DNA from: Paulownia fortunei
Taxonomy: Eukaryota; Streptophyta; Magnoliopsida; Lamiales; Paulowniaceae
Assembly: GCA_019321725.1 (NCBI GenBank)
Contig: CM033110.1
Coordinates: 5,015,278 to 5,079,277 of the forward strand
Length of the DNA: 64,000 nt
Reading direction: 5' to 3'
The notes beneath the pieces are model-generated. The model was not told the origin of the DNA, ran no database searches, and saw nothing but the letters and a program-made list of their open reading frames with translations. Position 1 is the stretch's first letter. Every line of letters begins with the position of its first letter. Of the stretch, positions 23,426 to 36,289 are shown piece by piece. The translations under genes were made by a program, and so were the position numbers.

Positions 23426-26400
23426 ATGTCGCTTCTTTCAGATCTCATCAATCTCAACCTCTCAGACTCCACTGAGAAGATCATCGCTGAATATGTTTGG
23501 TGAGTTTTTTTGCACCCGCGTTAATGGGGTGCTCTGTTTCTTCTTTCATGCTCTGTTTCTTGATATTACTTGATTTTTTTGACTTTTTGTTTTTGGGAGA
23601 AGAATGGTTCTGGGATTTGTTTTTGTTGATCCACCATGTTGTGGGTTTTGGGTTTTGATCTGTTTTTCCTTTAGTGGTTTGATGTTCTTTGCTTTGGTTG
23701 TTTGTGTGTTTTCTGTTTCTCTGTTTTGAATCATTGTTGACTGATCCTGTTTTCTTATTTCCTGTTTCCCGTTGTGTTCTGGATTTTTTTCTGAAATAGT
23801 TTTTAGGGTAAATGGGTAGATGATCTGATTCTTTTGTCTTCTCTTTCTGTTTGTTCTGGTTAAGGAAGCAAAAGTTTTGAAACTTTGTTTAAGAGATTCG
23901 GTATTCAAACTGATTCTCTGTTTGTATAGGTTTCTTTATGTTATGTTTGTTTTTAAGATATTTTCTCTAAAATAAAATTTCTGTGTGTTTTTTCTTGGTT
24001 TGTTGCCCCCTTTTTACTTTTCCTCCTTTTAACATATGGTGACTGCATACTTCTATGTACATCCTTTTTTCATTGTAAAGTTGTTTGTTTTTCAGTTCCA
24101 TGTATGCTTTAATTGGAGAATTTATTTTAAGTTTCTTACCAATTTTTGTTCTAATAATTTGTATACACCCAGTGCTTGAGATGAGAAAGATAGGATTTTT
24201 CATTAGTCTTCTCATTGTAATAATTCCAGAGTCATTTTTGTGAATGGTGATTGCCTGTAGTGCCTCCTTTTTCCTATCTTCAGTAAAACTATGGTTCTAT
24301 GTAGTGGTAAAAGTGGATAGACACTGTGTAGATTAATTGAACTTATATTATATCTCTATTAAATTCAAGTACTGTTTTTGGCTACAATTTGTAAGCATGG
24401 AGTTGCTGCTACAGTCATGTATTTATGGGAGAATCTATAGCTCTTCCAATATCTAGTGGTATCGTAACTTAAACATTTTTTTTTTTTTTTTTTTTTTTCG
24501 TATTATCCAATCAAATCCATGGTGTGCTCAGCACCGCCTTATTCTATATTTTGATCTCATTTTCTCGAAGGATTTCTTTCCATTGTTTCATTTGTTTTAT
24601 TTTCTTTATCAGGTAATTGAATGATTACTAATACAAATTTGTGATGTAAAATTATTGGCAGGATTGGTGGCTCTGGTATGGATCTTAGGAGTAAAGCAAG
24701 GGTAATTATCTATTCTACTGACAAATTTACCTCTTACTGTTTTAATGTTTTATTTGAGTAAATATGTTGATGACATAATTCGATTGGTTTCTGCAGACTC
24801 TTTCTGGACCTGTTAGTGATCCTTCAAAGCTTCCCAAGTGGAACTATGATGGGTCTAGCACAGGCCAAGCTCCTGGCGAAGACAGTGAAGTGATCCTATA
24901 GTAAGTTCATTAAGTTATCTTGTCTTCCTTTGAAATGTTTCATTGAAAATAAAGTTAAGTATATTAATGCATTATGATGCAATGAAAACAGTCCTCAAGC
25001 AATCTTCAGAGATCCATTCAGGAGGGGAAAGAACATTCTGGTGAGTTGTTTCCTATCATTCAGAGTTTTGCATCTATCTTTATTTTGCTTCTGACTTTGT
25101 GAGAGTTTGTTTTAATTACTTCATTTTCTCGTCTCTTTCTTGTAGGTCATATGTGATGCGTATACTCCAGCTGGTGAGCCAATCCCAACAAACAAGAGGC
25201 ACAATGCAGCCAAGATTTTCAGCCATCCTGATGTTGTTGCTGAAGAACCATGGTAATATATTTTGTGAGTTCTGTTCTGGTGCATAATATATCCATTCAT
25301 TTTGCTGCAAACTCTTACTTTTCGAAATTTTGTTTGTGATAGGTATGGTATTGAGCAAGAATACACTTTGTTGCAAAAGGATGTGAAGTGGCCTCTTGGA
25401 TGGCCCACTGGGGGCTATCCTGGACCTCAGGTGATCATCAACCCAAATCTGACCATTGCCTGACCATTTCTTCTTGTTCATTTTTCTCTGAGGGTTCATT
25501 TATGACTCCTTGTACTTGTAAATAAATTTGAAGTTTGTATGTTATTTTCCTTCTTGTTGTGGCCGAATCTTCCATCTGCCCACAATAAATTGACCTACGA
25601 GTGTGATCTTTATGCCATCAGACCTCCCCCTATTTCTATTTGTTAGAGGTTCATCTAATGGTTATAACCAGCATGTCATCTTATTTCAGTAACGATTATT
25701 TATAACCAGCATGTCATTTTATCTCTTTTGCCCTTTAAAAAGATGTTACCTATTTCATATGATGGCCTTATTTTGGAGAACATGCATAATAAGCTTTCTT
25801 ACTTCTTCTTACATGCATTGTATTCCTAATTCAACTATTACTTTTAGCTGCAACTGGTGACACTTAAGTGTTGAAAGGTTACAGTCAAGAGTCCAAGTGC
25901 AGTGCCTTATTTATATCAATTATAACTCAGTCTTCGGTTGGATAAAGGGCCCATATTACTGTGGAATTGGAGCAGACAAAGCTTTTGGACGCGATATTGT
26001 TGATGCACACTACAAGGCATGCCTTTATGCTGGAGTCAACATAAGCGGCATCAATGGTGAAGTGATGCCTGGCCAGGTAGAGTTCGCTTCCCCCAATTCT
26101 CTTCTTCGCCAGATATTTGTATTCCTTGATTGTCCCATGAAATAACTGAGATGATTATTGCTGCATTGCACATTTGCAGTGGGAATTTCAAGTTGGACCT
26201 GCAGTTGGGATCTCAGCAGGTGATGAGTTGTGGATAGCTCGTTACATATTGGAGGTACTATGGTTAATTTTTGTGATAAATGCGAATATCCATGGTGTGC
26301 CATTGACTGTGTTAAAACATTTATTCAATCTTGGCAGAGGATCACCGAAATTGCCGGAGTTGTGCTATCATTTGATCCCAAGCCTATCCAGGTGAACATT

Positions 26401-27587
26401 TGTCAGTCTGGTTTTATCATAGTACTTAAGTATTGGATGATTGTCAAAACTCCAAAAGAACGTCGAGTTTTATCTTCGATGAACTTGGACATCTTAGAAA
26501 TCATTTCTGTACGGTTATCAGGAAGAACAAAGTTAAACGAGGTCTATTGGTGTTCATTTTCTTAGTTTAGCCTTTTCCTGTGGATATTTTGTTTGCTGGA
26601 CCTTCAAATTAATGCATCTTTATGTGGATATTGGACGAATATATACTAGATTCTTGAGTATGTATGTGCTCCTTCAAGTAGCTCATCAATTCTATTTCGT
26701 CTACTTTTGGATCACTGGACATGTTCTGGTCTTAGTTGTGATTCTTGCTTTTTTACCACCAGGGTGACTGGAATGGAGCTGGTGCTCACACCAATTATAG
26801 GTAATGTTTTGGATTCCTTGACAATTTTGGAATTTCTGCTTTATTGGATTATGTTGCTAAATTTATTTATCCTGATGACTACTCTTCTAGCACCAAGTCT
26901 ACGAGGGAGGAGGGAGGCTATGAAGTTATCAAGAAGGCTATCGAAAAGCTTGGACACAGGCACAAGGAACACATTGCTGCCTATGGCGAGGGCAATGAGC
27001 GCCGTCTCACTGGAAGACATGAAACTGCTGACATTAACACCTTTAAATGGGTAAATCATTTAGTTTCTTAGCCTTTATAATGGTCTCTAGAAGAGAGAAA
27101 ATCTTTCTTCTCCTGGTTGGGTAGTGGATGAAAATTCACCATAAATATCATTCTTCATTTTCCATACTATCTGTGGCAAAATTACAACTTCACCAAATAA
27201 GTAATGAGTCTCTTTATTTGGTATTCCACTCGACTATTAAGAAACAATACATGGTTTGTTTGTTGTGCCTAAGACTTCTCAAGGCAATCTATATTCACAG
27301 GCCTTGGACTATTCTTACTATACTAGTTAACTCCACTCACCTTTGGAAGTTCTAGCTGTCAAATACTATTTAGCAAGACCGAAGCCAAATACTTAAGTAA
27401 ATTAACTAAAATTTCTTGGCATGCCTTTGCTCAGGGTGTTGCAAACCGTGGTGCATCCATCCGTGTTGGCCGGGACACCGAGAAAGAAGGCAAAGGATAC
27501 TTTGAGGACAGGAGGCCTGCTTCCAACATGGACCCCTATGTTGTCACCTCAATGATTGCGGAAACCACCATCCTCGGGAAGCAGTGA
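23426..27587 (+). CDS. GS1: Cytosolic glutamine synthetase (GS1), 12 exons, 356 aa
   Basis: ATP-dependent amidation of glutamate with ammonium to glutamine (EC 6.3.1.2), the cytosolic plant isoform; family enzymes are decamers. Exons: 23426-23499, 24662-24701, 24797-24900, 24992-25040, 25146-25252, 25343-25430, 25948-26076, 26180-26254, 26338-26391, 26763-26800, 26891-27050, 27435-27587 (TGA). All introns are GT-AG and phases agree, giving 1071 coding bases. The protein starts [14 protein letters not shown] with no plastid transit peptide. Motifs: [13 protein letters not shown]; Glu129 and Glu131 in YGIEQEY; Cys159; Glu192; Glu199; [10 protein letters not shown] with His249; Arg291; Glu297 in [12 protein letters not shown]; Arg311 and Arg316 in ANRGASIRV. 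All metal, substrate and ATP residues checked are intact. It ends at ILGKQ without the longer C-terminus of plastid GS2. Minus-strand frames across it are shadows. Confidence 0.97.
23500..24661 (+). other. GS1 intron 1 (long leader intron in coding region)
   Basis: At 1162 bases, the longest intron of the gene, splitting a Trp codon (TG then G). It is T-rich, with a T run of about 20 at 24478-24498 and a GT-rich 5' half. Long first introns in plant genes can enhance expression; that role is only inferred here. The 120-codon minus-strand open frame inside it is a by-product of composition. Confidence 0.85.
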
Positions 27588-27860
27588 GCCTATCATCAGC
27601 TATATGTGTTCTGGACTCCTGGGAGTGGTTGCTATTTACCCGCTTTAACATTCTAAAGTGGGAAATTGTATTTTAAAACAACCCTTTGATGTATTTTTTT
27701 AGGGTAGATCTGCATAGTTGCTATTTGCTGTTTTACTATCTCGATCGCCTTTTCAGGCTGTAAGGTTGAGTTAATCTCTCTACCTTGGTGATCGAGTTTG
27801 TCTAATAACATTGGAATTATTATTAATAATGTGGAAGGGTTTGATTTTCCTTGTTTTGGA
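27588..27860 (+). terminator. GS1 3' UTR and likely polyadenylation region
   Basis: After the stop, TTGATGTATTTTTTT at about 27685-27700 is a U-rich far-upstream-like element, and AATAAT at about 27825 resembles the plant near-upstream signal. Poly-A site would be expected 15-30 bases later. Exact end cannot be read from sequence. Confidence 0.5.
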
Positions 27861-29140
27861 ATTTCAGGTGAATGTTGCTTTTGTTTGTTCATGCTTTGTA
27901 TTGTGATCCTTTCTTTTGTCCATCTAATATTAGTATGAAAATAGGTTGTTTAAAATTGTTTAAATTGTTTTTATCTTCTTTTTGTTCAGTGCAATTTTTC
28001 TAGCACAATGGCATGAAATCTTCCAGGTTAGAAGGTTTTAGTTTTTGACGTAAACTTAGGCTTCCCCAACCCAAATGAATAACATCTTAATTCATATTTT
28101 AGCCATGTTGGTTGATTGAAAGTGGATATTAGATAAGTTCATGCTATTCCTTTTGATCCCAACGAAGGCTGTTCTTTTGGGCTTAGTTAATAGTCTATTA
28201 TAAACAAAATTATTAAATGCCAATAAAATTCTTAATTTTTTATGGGGAATTATGGACTCTGTTGAAGTTTTTTTTTTTTTTTTTAAAAATTTGAAAGTGT
28301 GGACACATTTTATTCTTTTAGTATAAAATAAAGGTGTGCCACAATGTTTTTTATTTTTTAATTAATAAATATATCAACGGTTTGTATTTTAATTTTCCAT
28401 ATTAAAACAAAGCATGTAACTTTCTATACTTTCTATTTTTATCTTTTTTCAAGAAACATAATAGAATAAAGGTGGACTATATCACATTTTTTAATTAAAC
28501 TTAAAAATTAATATATTTAAAAAATAAAAGTGTTGATGGAGAAAAAATATTAAAAATAATAGTTGCTAATAATATTTATAAAACCGAGATATTAGTTAAT
28601 ACTAAAACAATAGGATTTAGTAGTAATAACAATTCAAAAGTTGAGATAATCATTAATTCTGAAATAACAAAATTTACTCATCTTCGTCGACGTGTAATAG
28701 TATATTTCTAGGAATGATGATTTTTTACATTATGAATTCACAACTGTGTCAGTCTTTGACTTCGTGTAAATGTAAATTTTCTACTAGTTGAAGCATGTTA
28801 TATTTACAACGAAAGATAAGCATCATATTTTTCTTGATTCTTATTTTTACAACAACAAATCTGTAATTTTCAACACCTTTTCTCGATATTAGTATTGACC
28901 AATATCGTGAATTCGCACGTCAAGTACTCAAAACTCATCCCCTAATAAGCATACAGTAATATTTTATTGGATCATCATAGTTATCATCTTTTTATGTCAA
29001 CAACCATATCCCTTGAAGCTAAAAAATTTGACCATCTCCCATTTTGGGTCAAAAATTTACAATACAATATTGAGCTATGAAATTTTAGATTTACTAATTA
29101 TTGTTGTTGTGTTGTGTATTTGTATGTGAATAAAGTCACT
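27861..29140. other. AT-rich intergenic DNA after GS1
   Basis: No coding region, RNA gene or element end recognised. Poly-T tract near 28265-28285. Confidence 0.55.
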
Positions 29141-29149
29141 ACCACAAAA

Positions 29150-29960
29150 TACTTGGGTTTAAGATGGTTGTTCAACTGCCTTATTAACAAAAGCAAATTG
29201 TAAGTGGATAATATCACTTTATGTGCCTTATTAATAAAAGCATAATGCAACCAATGTTGACACTCATGTGTCTCGTCTTATATCATTATTTGCCAGCAAT
29301 TCACGTGCTTCATTAATTAAATTAGTCTGTAAATGACTATTGAGACTTCACATGCCTTATTAATAAATCAATTTGCAAATAGCTACTAAAAAATTCACAT
29401 CTCGATCTAAGTGAATGAATGTAATCTTGTACTCACATTTCATCTATCTCATTTTGAATGGCATCATATTATTATGTATTGGCATTCAAGTGCCTCATTG
29501 ATAAAAATAATTTGTAAATAGCTACTGAAACTTCATGTATCTTGTTTTATGTGAATAAATGCAATAGAGTTTTGTCACTTCACGTATTTCATTTTGAATG
29601 ATATTAAACTGTATTGTGTTGGCAATTCATATATTTCATTGATAAAAACAGTCTGCATGTGGCTACTGAATTCACGTCTCATTTGGTGTGAATAAATATA
29701 ATCGGGGGCTGACACTTCACTTGTCTCACTTTTTAATGATATCACACTATTATGCGTTGGTAATTTATATGCCTCACAGACGAAATTAGCCTGCAAGTGG
29801 CTAAAGAAATTTCAAATATCTCATTTTATATAAATACATACAACCGGATACTGACACTCCAAATGTCTCGCTTGGAGTGATATTGCAGGAACTGGCTATT
29901 CAGTCATTCAAGTGATGAAGGTACATACCAACGATTCATGTGCCATGTTCTAATTTTATC
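29150..29960. repeat. Degenerate tandem repeat, about 135-140 bp unit
   Basis: A composite unit of the type GGCATTCAAGTGCCTCATTG, ATAAAAATAATTTG, AATAGCTACTGAAACTTCA, then TGTGAATAAATGCAAT, recurs. Equivalent points lie at about 29294, 29487, 29621, 29759 and 29927 (the first interval longer, 193). Units have drifted strongly. Alternating motifs CACTTCACGTGTCTCATTTT and TGTGAATAAAT help align it. Confidence 0.75.
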
Positions 29961-29969
29961 TATGCAATT

Positions 29970-32340
29970 CATGTGAATGAATTGGTTGGAAAGCACCAAG
30001 TGGCAATTTTTTTTTTATATCAATTGCCCATAAATACAAAGGTAAAATGCTATGAATTTATCACAATAGAGCCTTTTGGAGCACCAAAATTGCACTAAAC
30101 TTTAGGTTATATTTTTCAGGCCATAGGACATAGTTGGCACCTGGGCAATGAGTACTATTACTCATTAGAACTAAATCAAAGATATTTTGGCCATCAATGT
30201 CTCCACTCAGCACATCCTCAGTTCAGTGAACTGATTGTAAGGACAAAACATTTGTGTTATGTGGACCATGAACAATTGCGAAATCCATTATGCAAAAATG
30301 ACAATATTTGCATCCAAATAGTATAATAAATTGTTGCATCAAGTAATGTTAAAATTTATAGTAATATTTTATAATTCAAAATGTTTCTAATAAATATCAC
30401 ATGATTAATAAAATAAAGAAATTGCATAACGTATATTAAACTAATAGTAAACACAACACAACATGAATAACTTGTAATAAGTTATTTGAACAAACAATAA
30501 TTATTCAAATAATAATCACTTTTTGGGCTTTTTATTTGTAATAACTAATTAATTTATATTGTTAAATAAAAAAACATATAATATACTAAAACAAAAGAAA
30601 TTTCATTCCACAGTCACGATAAAATTATATTCGTTTCTGGTTAATAAAGTAGATTAATACCAATAATACTACCTCTAAGTACAAAATATAAGCCAACATG
30701 GGCTTGTTGTCTCGCACGAGCTTCTGGCTAGTTTATTTTGTTTTGAATGTGAGTAGTCCGATCCCTGCTTGTACTATTGCAAACTTGTAGAGATGGGTTG
30801 TGGAACAACTCAAATAAGGGGCTATCCCAAAAATCTTTTAACCATAATGGCTTGAATTTCCCTTGATATATATTCAAATAAGATTATATGTTGCCTAGTG
30901 AGTTAAAATGCGTACATTACACGTATTAAACTCCATTATACATAGCAAACAAAAAAATAGAAGGTCACCAAATTAATAGCAAATAAACCACAAAAAATGC
31001 TTTCTCTTTAGCCTCACTATTAATCGCCTAAAAATCGGTAAAGATAGAAAAGAATCCCTAAAGCTACAATAACCAAAAACCACTGAAACCAATCAGCTAA
31101 AAAATTCTATGCCGCATTTATGGAACATCTTGCTAATGATTTACGAAAGGCACCGTCAATTTTGGTGAGATAATGGGGAAACTTGTATAGCCGGAGGATT
31201 AAACTTCAAGGTTGTGAGGGAGATCCTAACAAAGGGTGATGACTATTTCCAAAAAGCCATATTTTATTCTCATTTTTGTTCTCAATTAGTCAATTCTAAA
31301 TGTTAATTTTTATCATTTTCATAACTTAGATTTGTTTTGATTTTATTTTTGGGTTTTTGGATCTTAATTTTTAAGTTTATTGTTGGTGAAGTAAAAGTTG
31401 ACTAAGTGATGATTGATGCTTCTTCTTAAGAAGGCTGGATGACACATTGGGTTCCTCCGATTTCTGTAGTCCTAATATTGAGTTGGGAATGACCTGGAAC
31501 ATAATCACATATGAGGAGGAATTTTGGTCAATATGTAAATTCTCCAACAGTCTAACTCAAGCACATTTAATTTGTTTTGATTTTTCATATTATAAAGAGA
31601 AAAAAGAAAAAAACAACACTGATGAGACAAAATAGTTTGGACTTCATAGCTTTACTTTTTTTTTTTGGAGAGGTCGTTTATTGAGTTAACCTTCTTTGTG
31701 CTCTTGAGAGGAAACTTACATATGTTACGCTTCTATTAAAGGGTTAATTGGTGCATTGTGTGTGTGGCTTTTTTGGTCAAGTTAATTAGTGTACAATTAT
31801 TATAAAAACTTGAAATCAAAAAAATATGGGAACCACCCTCTGAATGCAACATAAAAAGAGATATTGTAAGAGTACTGATATCGGGTTCCAATGCATTCAA
31901 AATGGTGAATATTGTTTAAATTGACTAAAAATATATTAAAACGTTAAAAGAAAACAAGACATGCTTGAATTACAACTTGTCCAGAATGGTTGGTAATTTA
32001 TTGTTATGGTATATCTGGTTGTTCAATTCTTGAGGTGTTGTTTTACATTTTTTATTTTTGTATAGATGTTTTCATGTTCTTTTGACCAAATGATTTGTAT
32101 TGAAGTGGTTTTACACATTTTTGGTTTACAGTGATAGATATGTTCACTTGCTCACTATGAGTAAATCTAGTATTCACTTTAATCTTTTAGCTTAGTGCCT
32201 CAAATATAAATTAAAGAAATGATCTTGTTTTTAGAAATGAAATATGAGTTATTGTAACATGCAAAATATAATTTTGATTCATCCTAGTGTATGTGAAATT
32301 ATTAACTGATATAGTGTTTTATACATTTCTTCTAGTTAAA
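29970..32340. other. Intergenic DNA, no gene seen
   Basis: AT-rich with short less biased patches (30070-30290, 30680-30830). No coding signal that I can assign. The left end of the hAT relic that follows must lie here, but its inverted repeat was not found. Confidence 0.5.
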
Positions 32341-33121
32341 GATATGATTAGGAGAAAACATCCATTTTGGGAACATGTGGAATTGTTGTATGGTCACTTT
32401 ATATGCACATTTTTGCAAGCGTAATTTTTATGGAGGTGCCCCGAGGATCAAACCTCATTTGTGTGGCATCACAGGGCGTGATACTGATGTTTGTGATAAA
32501 GTATATAATGATGTCCAAGCAAAATCACTTTTAGCGATTGGTGGTTCTAATAAAAAGGCCAAAATAAGAGAAACTTCTAGTAAAGATGAAGAGCAAGGTA
32601 ACATTTCAAACTTATCTAAAGGTTTGCAACTATCCACAGGGATTTATAAGAAGAAACATAAGGATAAAGTTGATAAAAAGCTTGCTAAGTTCTTTATGTT
32701 GAATAGTATTATCTTCAATGCAGTTCAGATGGAGTCCTTTAAAGAGTTTTTGAGGGTTGTTATGTATTATGGCCCTTAGCTACAAGATTTCAATTTATTC
32801 AATGCTCCTAACTAAATTGAAACCAGATATAAATAAAAATGTTATACATTATGTAGCTAAGGTTAAGAAAACTTGGGTAACGACATGATGCACATTGATG
32901 TATGATATTTAGAGTGACTTGAAACATTGGACGTTTATAAAAATGGTTGCTTATTCTTCTAGATAGCAGTTTTTGTAAATCCATTTGAGATTTTAAAAGA
33001 GAAGAAAATAGGCACATATCTTGGAGATATTTTGATTTCTGTTGTTGAAGATATGGGTCCTAAATATGTAATATAATTTATTATTGACAATGCTTCAAAT
33101 TTTGAGTTTATTGGTGACATG
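32341..33121 (+). pseudogene. hAT transposase (DUF659 type), N-terminal part
   Basis: Reads MIRRKHPFWEHVELLYGHF, then in the next frame CKRNFYGGAPRIKPHLCG and GITGRDTDVCDKV, a BED-like finger (C-x-H-L-C) of the type seen in DUF659 hAT transposases. It continues DKKLAKFFMLNSIIFNAVQ, ESFKEFLRVV and YYGP, then, with stops and shifts, SDLKHW, KKIGTYLGDILISVVEDMGP, and FIIDNASNFE, where Asp is the expected catalytic-site context. Breaks off exactly at the copia insertion. Confidence 0.85.
33117..33121. repeat. Target-site duplication ACATG (left copy)
   Basis: ACATG here and again at 46637-46641, directly outside TGTTGGG and ending ...GTAACA. Five bases is the normal size for LTR retrotransposons. 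Confidence 0.9.
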
Positions 33122-34221
33122 TGTTGGGTTCGCACAATTGCGGGTATGCATCGAAATTTTAAATTTTAAAACATGCATAAACAATTTATAACATGTCCTA
33201 GATTTGATGCCATTAATGGTTACTATTGTTTAACTAAAAAGAAGGTTTCGTAACTATATCTAATTAAGCACTCCAGTTGATGAATACGACTTGAATGATT
33301 CAAATCGTGGCTAGATTAGATATAGAGTTCACCGCAGGACTCTAAGTGTCTTTCCTCTGACGATATCCTCACAACGAGCAGGATCACAATTCCACAAGCT
33401 TGCTAAAGAATGTAGAATTCTTATTTCTAATCTAGAATTTCAGGAGTGCTAATTAATTCCAATATCAACTAAGTGAGAAGATAATTAATCAAATATCAAA
33501 AGGTTGCAAAACAATTGATGAAATAAAACTTAGAGAGAAAACAAGTGAAAGTGGACGTGTACTATATTAGAAGCAAGGGGGCGAATTTTCTTGTGTTCTC
33601 AACAACAAGAATTTGGTCCCTATGATGTATATTTATACTATCTTTTAGTCTTTGATCTAATCCTATTAGGAATCAAATCCCCTTCCTATTTTATCTCTGG
33701 TTTATTTCTATCCAAAACATGTCTTTAATTACTTTTTATTAAGACTCAAAATCTTAATTAATTTTCATCTAAGACATAAAATCTTTAATTCATAATTAAA
33801 GACTACCAATGGGCCTTTCCTATGAGCCTATTAATCTTTGGACTTTCAATTAATTAATCTCTATTAATTAATTATGCCCAATTAAATTGATTCCATAAGA
33901 CCAGCTAATTTAGGCCCAATATAAATAATCTCATTATTTATATTAGTTAAATTAATTTAACCCTTTTAATGAATTTAAGGTTCATTAATTAATCAATTAA
34001 TTAATTAATCTTAAAAAGCCCCTTAATCTTTATTAGGTCCAATTAAATAATATTTATATTTAATTAGATAAAATAATTTAACTCTTTAAATTAATTCTAA
34101 CTCCAAGATAATTAATCTCCATTAATTAACTCGATTCAACTCTTTGGATACTATTCTAGATAGAATTGATCTATCTCATTTTATATATGACCCATTAGGT
34201 TCACAACTAAACTAGCAGTGA
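33122..34221 (-). repeat. Outer (3') end of the copia element: LTR-type sequence
   Basis: Starts TGTTGGGTTCGCACAATTG. AT-rich with TTAATTAATTAATT runs. It appears to continue at 40125 after the gypsy insertion: TAGCAGTG on the left side and CTCTCATCAAGTGG on the right. The boundary between LTR and 3' untranslated region is not resolved. Confidence 0.55.
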
Positions 34222-34967
34222 TGATATCACGCCAAGAATTATGAGAAAACTCGTGACTCAAGAAAGGTCTCCAAGATCGTCTTGAATGAATTCGTATGGA
34301 ACCGCAACCTATTGCTTAAATTAAAGCAAGAATTTGGTATAATGAAGACTCCACAATCAATTATGAGGGGATTGATTGATAAGTCAATGGTGAATGCCAT
34401 GAAAATCTCCGACAAGTTTAGAAGTTCTAAAAGAACCAAAGAGGATTTTCTCTCACAAAATTATGATTGAAATATGAGTTGTTTATTTCAATAAGTGAAT
34501 GGCCTATAAATATAAGAAGGGGAGAACAAAAATTAGATCCTAAGAAAGCCTTGAATACATCCTCTACTAGGAAAAGAAAACTACCAAAATATCATAACTA
34601 ATCTCCTTGAATCTTGAAGTCAACCCTATCTAGAAAAGGTAACTAATAAATATTCTAAATTCAAATTTATCCAATAAGAAAATATCTAAATGTCATGCAA
34701 AATATACAACTCAACTAATAGACCTTAAATCTCGCCTAAACGGTTGCCCTATAGGAGAAACCCTTCCAAAAAATTATTTCAGTGCTTGAATCATAAGAAT
34801 CTAACTCTGTGGGATATGTGGGACATCTCCTTTGGGCCTGCATGAATTCACCTCAGTCCAAATGCTTTGAATTAGCCTACTAAGAGTTTCTTTGCATCTT
34901 TTAGCTTGAGCCCCTGTAACTGGTCTAATTAGAACTTGAATAGGATCTACATTCCATTTGTTGGTCC
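34222..34967 (-). repeat. 3' LTR of the gypsy element
   Basis: Shares with the right copy GAGAAAACTCGTGACTCA, AGTTCTAAAAGAACCAAAGA and TTTCTCTCACAAAATTAT among others, with scattered substitutions. Its minus-strand start beside AAGAGGACCAACAAATGG marks the polypurine tract junction. Frames at 34239-34470 are LTR sequence, not genes. Confidence 0.88.
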
Positions 34968-35760
34968 TCTTGAAGAGGATTTGTCCTCAAATCATCACCT
35001 ACATCAAAAGGACTTAAATCAAAAACATTAAAAGTAGCACTAACACTGTACTCACCTGACAAATCGAACTTGTATGTATTGTCATTGATGTGCTCAAGCA
35101 TTTGAAAAATGATCATCTCCTCTTGGTAGCAACTTAGAACGCCTTTGTGTTGGATATCTTTCTTTTCTCATGTGCAACCCAACCCAATCTCTAGGTTCAA
35201 AAATCATCTAGCAGCGTCCTTTATTAGCTTGATTTGAGTATTGTTCTATTTTTCTTTCAATATTAAGTCTTGCTTTCTCATGTATCTGCTAAAAAAATTC
35301 ATCATTTTTCTTTCCACCTAAGTTAACACACTCAGATAAAGGTAGTGGTGTTAAATCCAATAGAGTTAAAGGATTAAAACCATACACATTTTCAAATGGT
35401 GAAAACTTAGTAGCAGAATGAACAGTATGGTTATAAGCAAACTCAACATGTGGCAAACATTTTCCCATGTCTTGATGTTCGTTTTAATAATATCCCTCAA
35501 CAAAGTGGACAAAGTCCTATTCACTATTTCAGTTTGACCATCAATTTGTGGGTGAAAAATAGTAGAAAATAATAACTTAGTTCCTAACTTATACCACAAA
35601 GGCTTCCAAAAGTAACTCAAGAACTTAGCATCTCTATCCAAAATAATTATTTTAGGCATCCCATGTAATCTTACAATATCTCTAAAGAACAAATCAATGT
35701 GCCATCTTAGAAAATCTATCCACAACCACAAAAATTGAATCCCTACCATGTTTAGACGTA
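34968..35760 (-). pseudogene. Gypsy integrase
   Basis: The minus strand at 35749-35366 encodes the integrase core: [60 protein letters not shown], with the DR-D and the NRTLSTLLR segment. The C-terminal part at 35116-34970 reads INDNTYKFDLSGEYSVSATF and FNVFDLSPFDVGDDLRTNP, typical of this plant family. The N-terminal zinc-binding region (about 35760-35960) is only partly legible. The frame is shifted after about 35390. Confidence 0.85.
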
Positions 35761-36289
35761 GGCAAGCTTAACACAAAGTCCATCGAAATATCAATCCAAG
35801 GTTCATTAGGGATGGAAAGGTTTGTGTACAAACTATGAGGTTATACCCAGGACTTTACTTGCCTACAAGTGACCATCTACCACAAATTCTCTCAACATCT
35901 CTCTTCATGTGTGGCCAATAGAATTGTTCTTGCAAAATGGTTAAAGTCTTATCAACTCCAAAGTGTCACATTAATAACCCTCCACTATGGGATTCCCTAA
36001 CTAACAAATTATATAAAGAGCAATTCGGCAAACACAACTTATTCTCCCAAAATAAGAAACCCTTGTGCCTAAAGAACTTACTCACTGTGTTTTTCTCACA
36101 AGCCAGAACTCCTCACAAAAATCATGGTCTCTTCAATATACTCAAAACTAAGTAATTTTGCATCACGAGTAGAAATTAATACATACCTTTGAGATAGTGC
36201 ATCTATAACGATGTTTTCTTTACCTTATTTGTATCAGTTGACATATGAAAATGTCTCATTGAATTCTACCCAACGTGCATGTCTCCTGT

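Noticed and set aside
23546..23908. 120-codon minus-strand open frame
   Set aside because: Lies in GS1 intron 1; Lys/Gln/Thr-rich only because the intron is T-rich. No domain.
25116..25499. 127-codon and overlapping 95-codon minus-strand frames
   Set aside because: Antisense shadows of GS1 exons 5 and 6.
26025..27071. Several plus and minus frames of 70-115 codons
   Set aside because: Read-through of GS1 exons into introns or antisense shadows; the spliced GS1 model explains the region.
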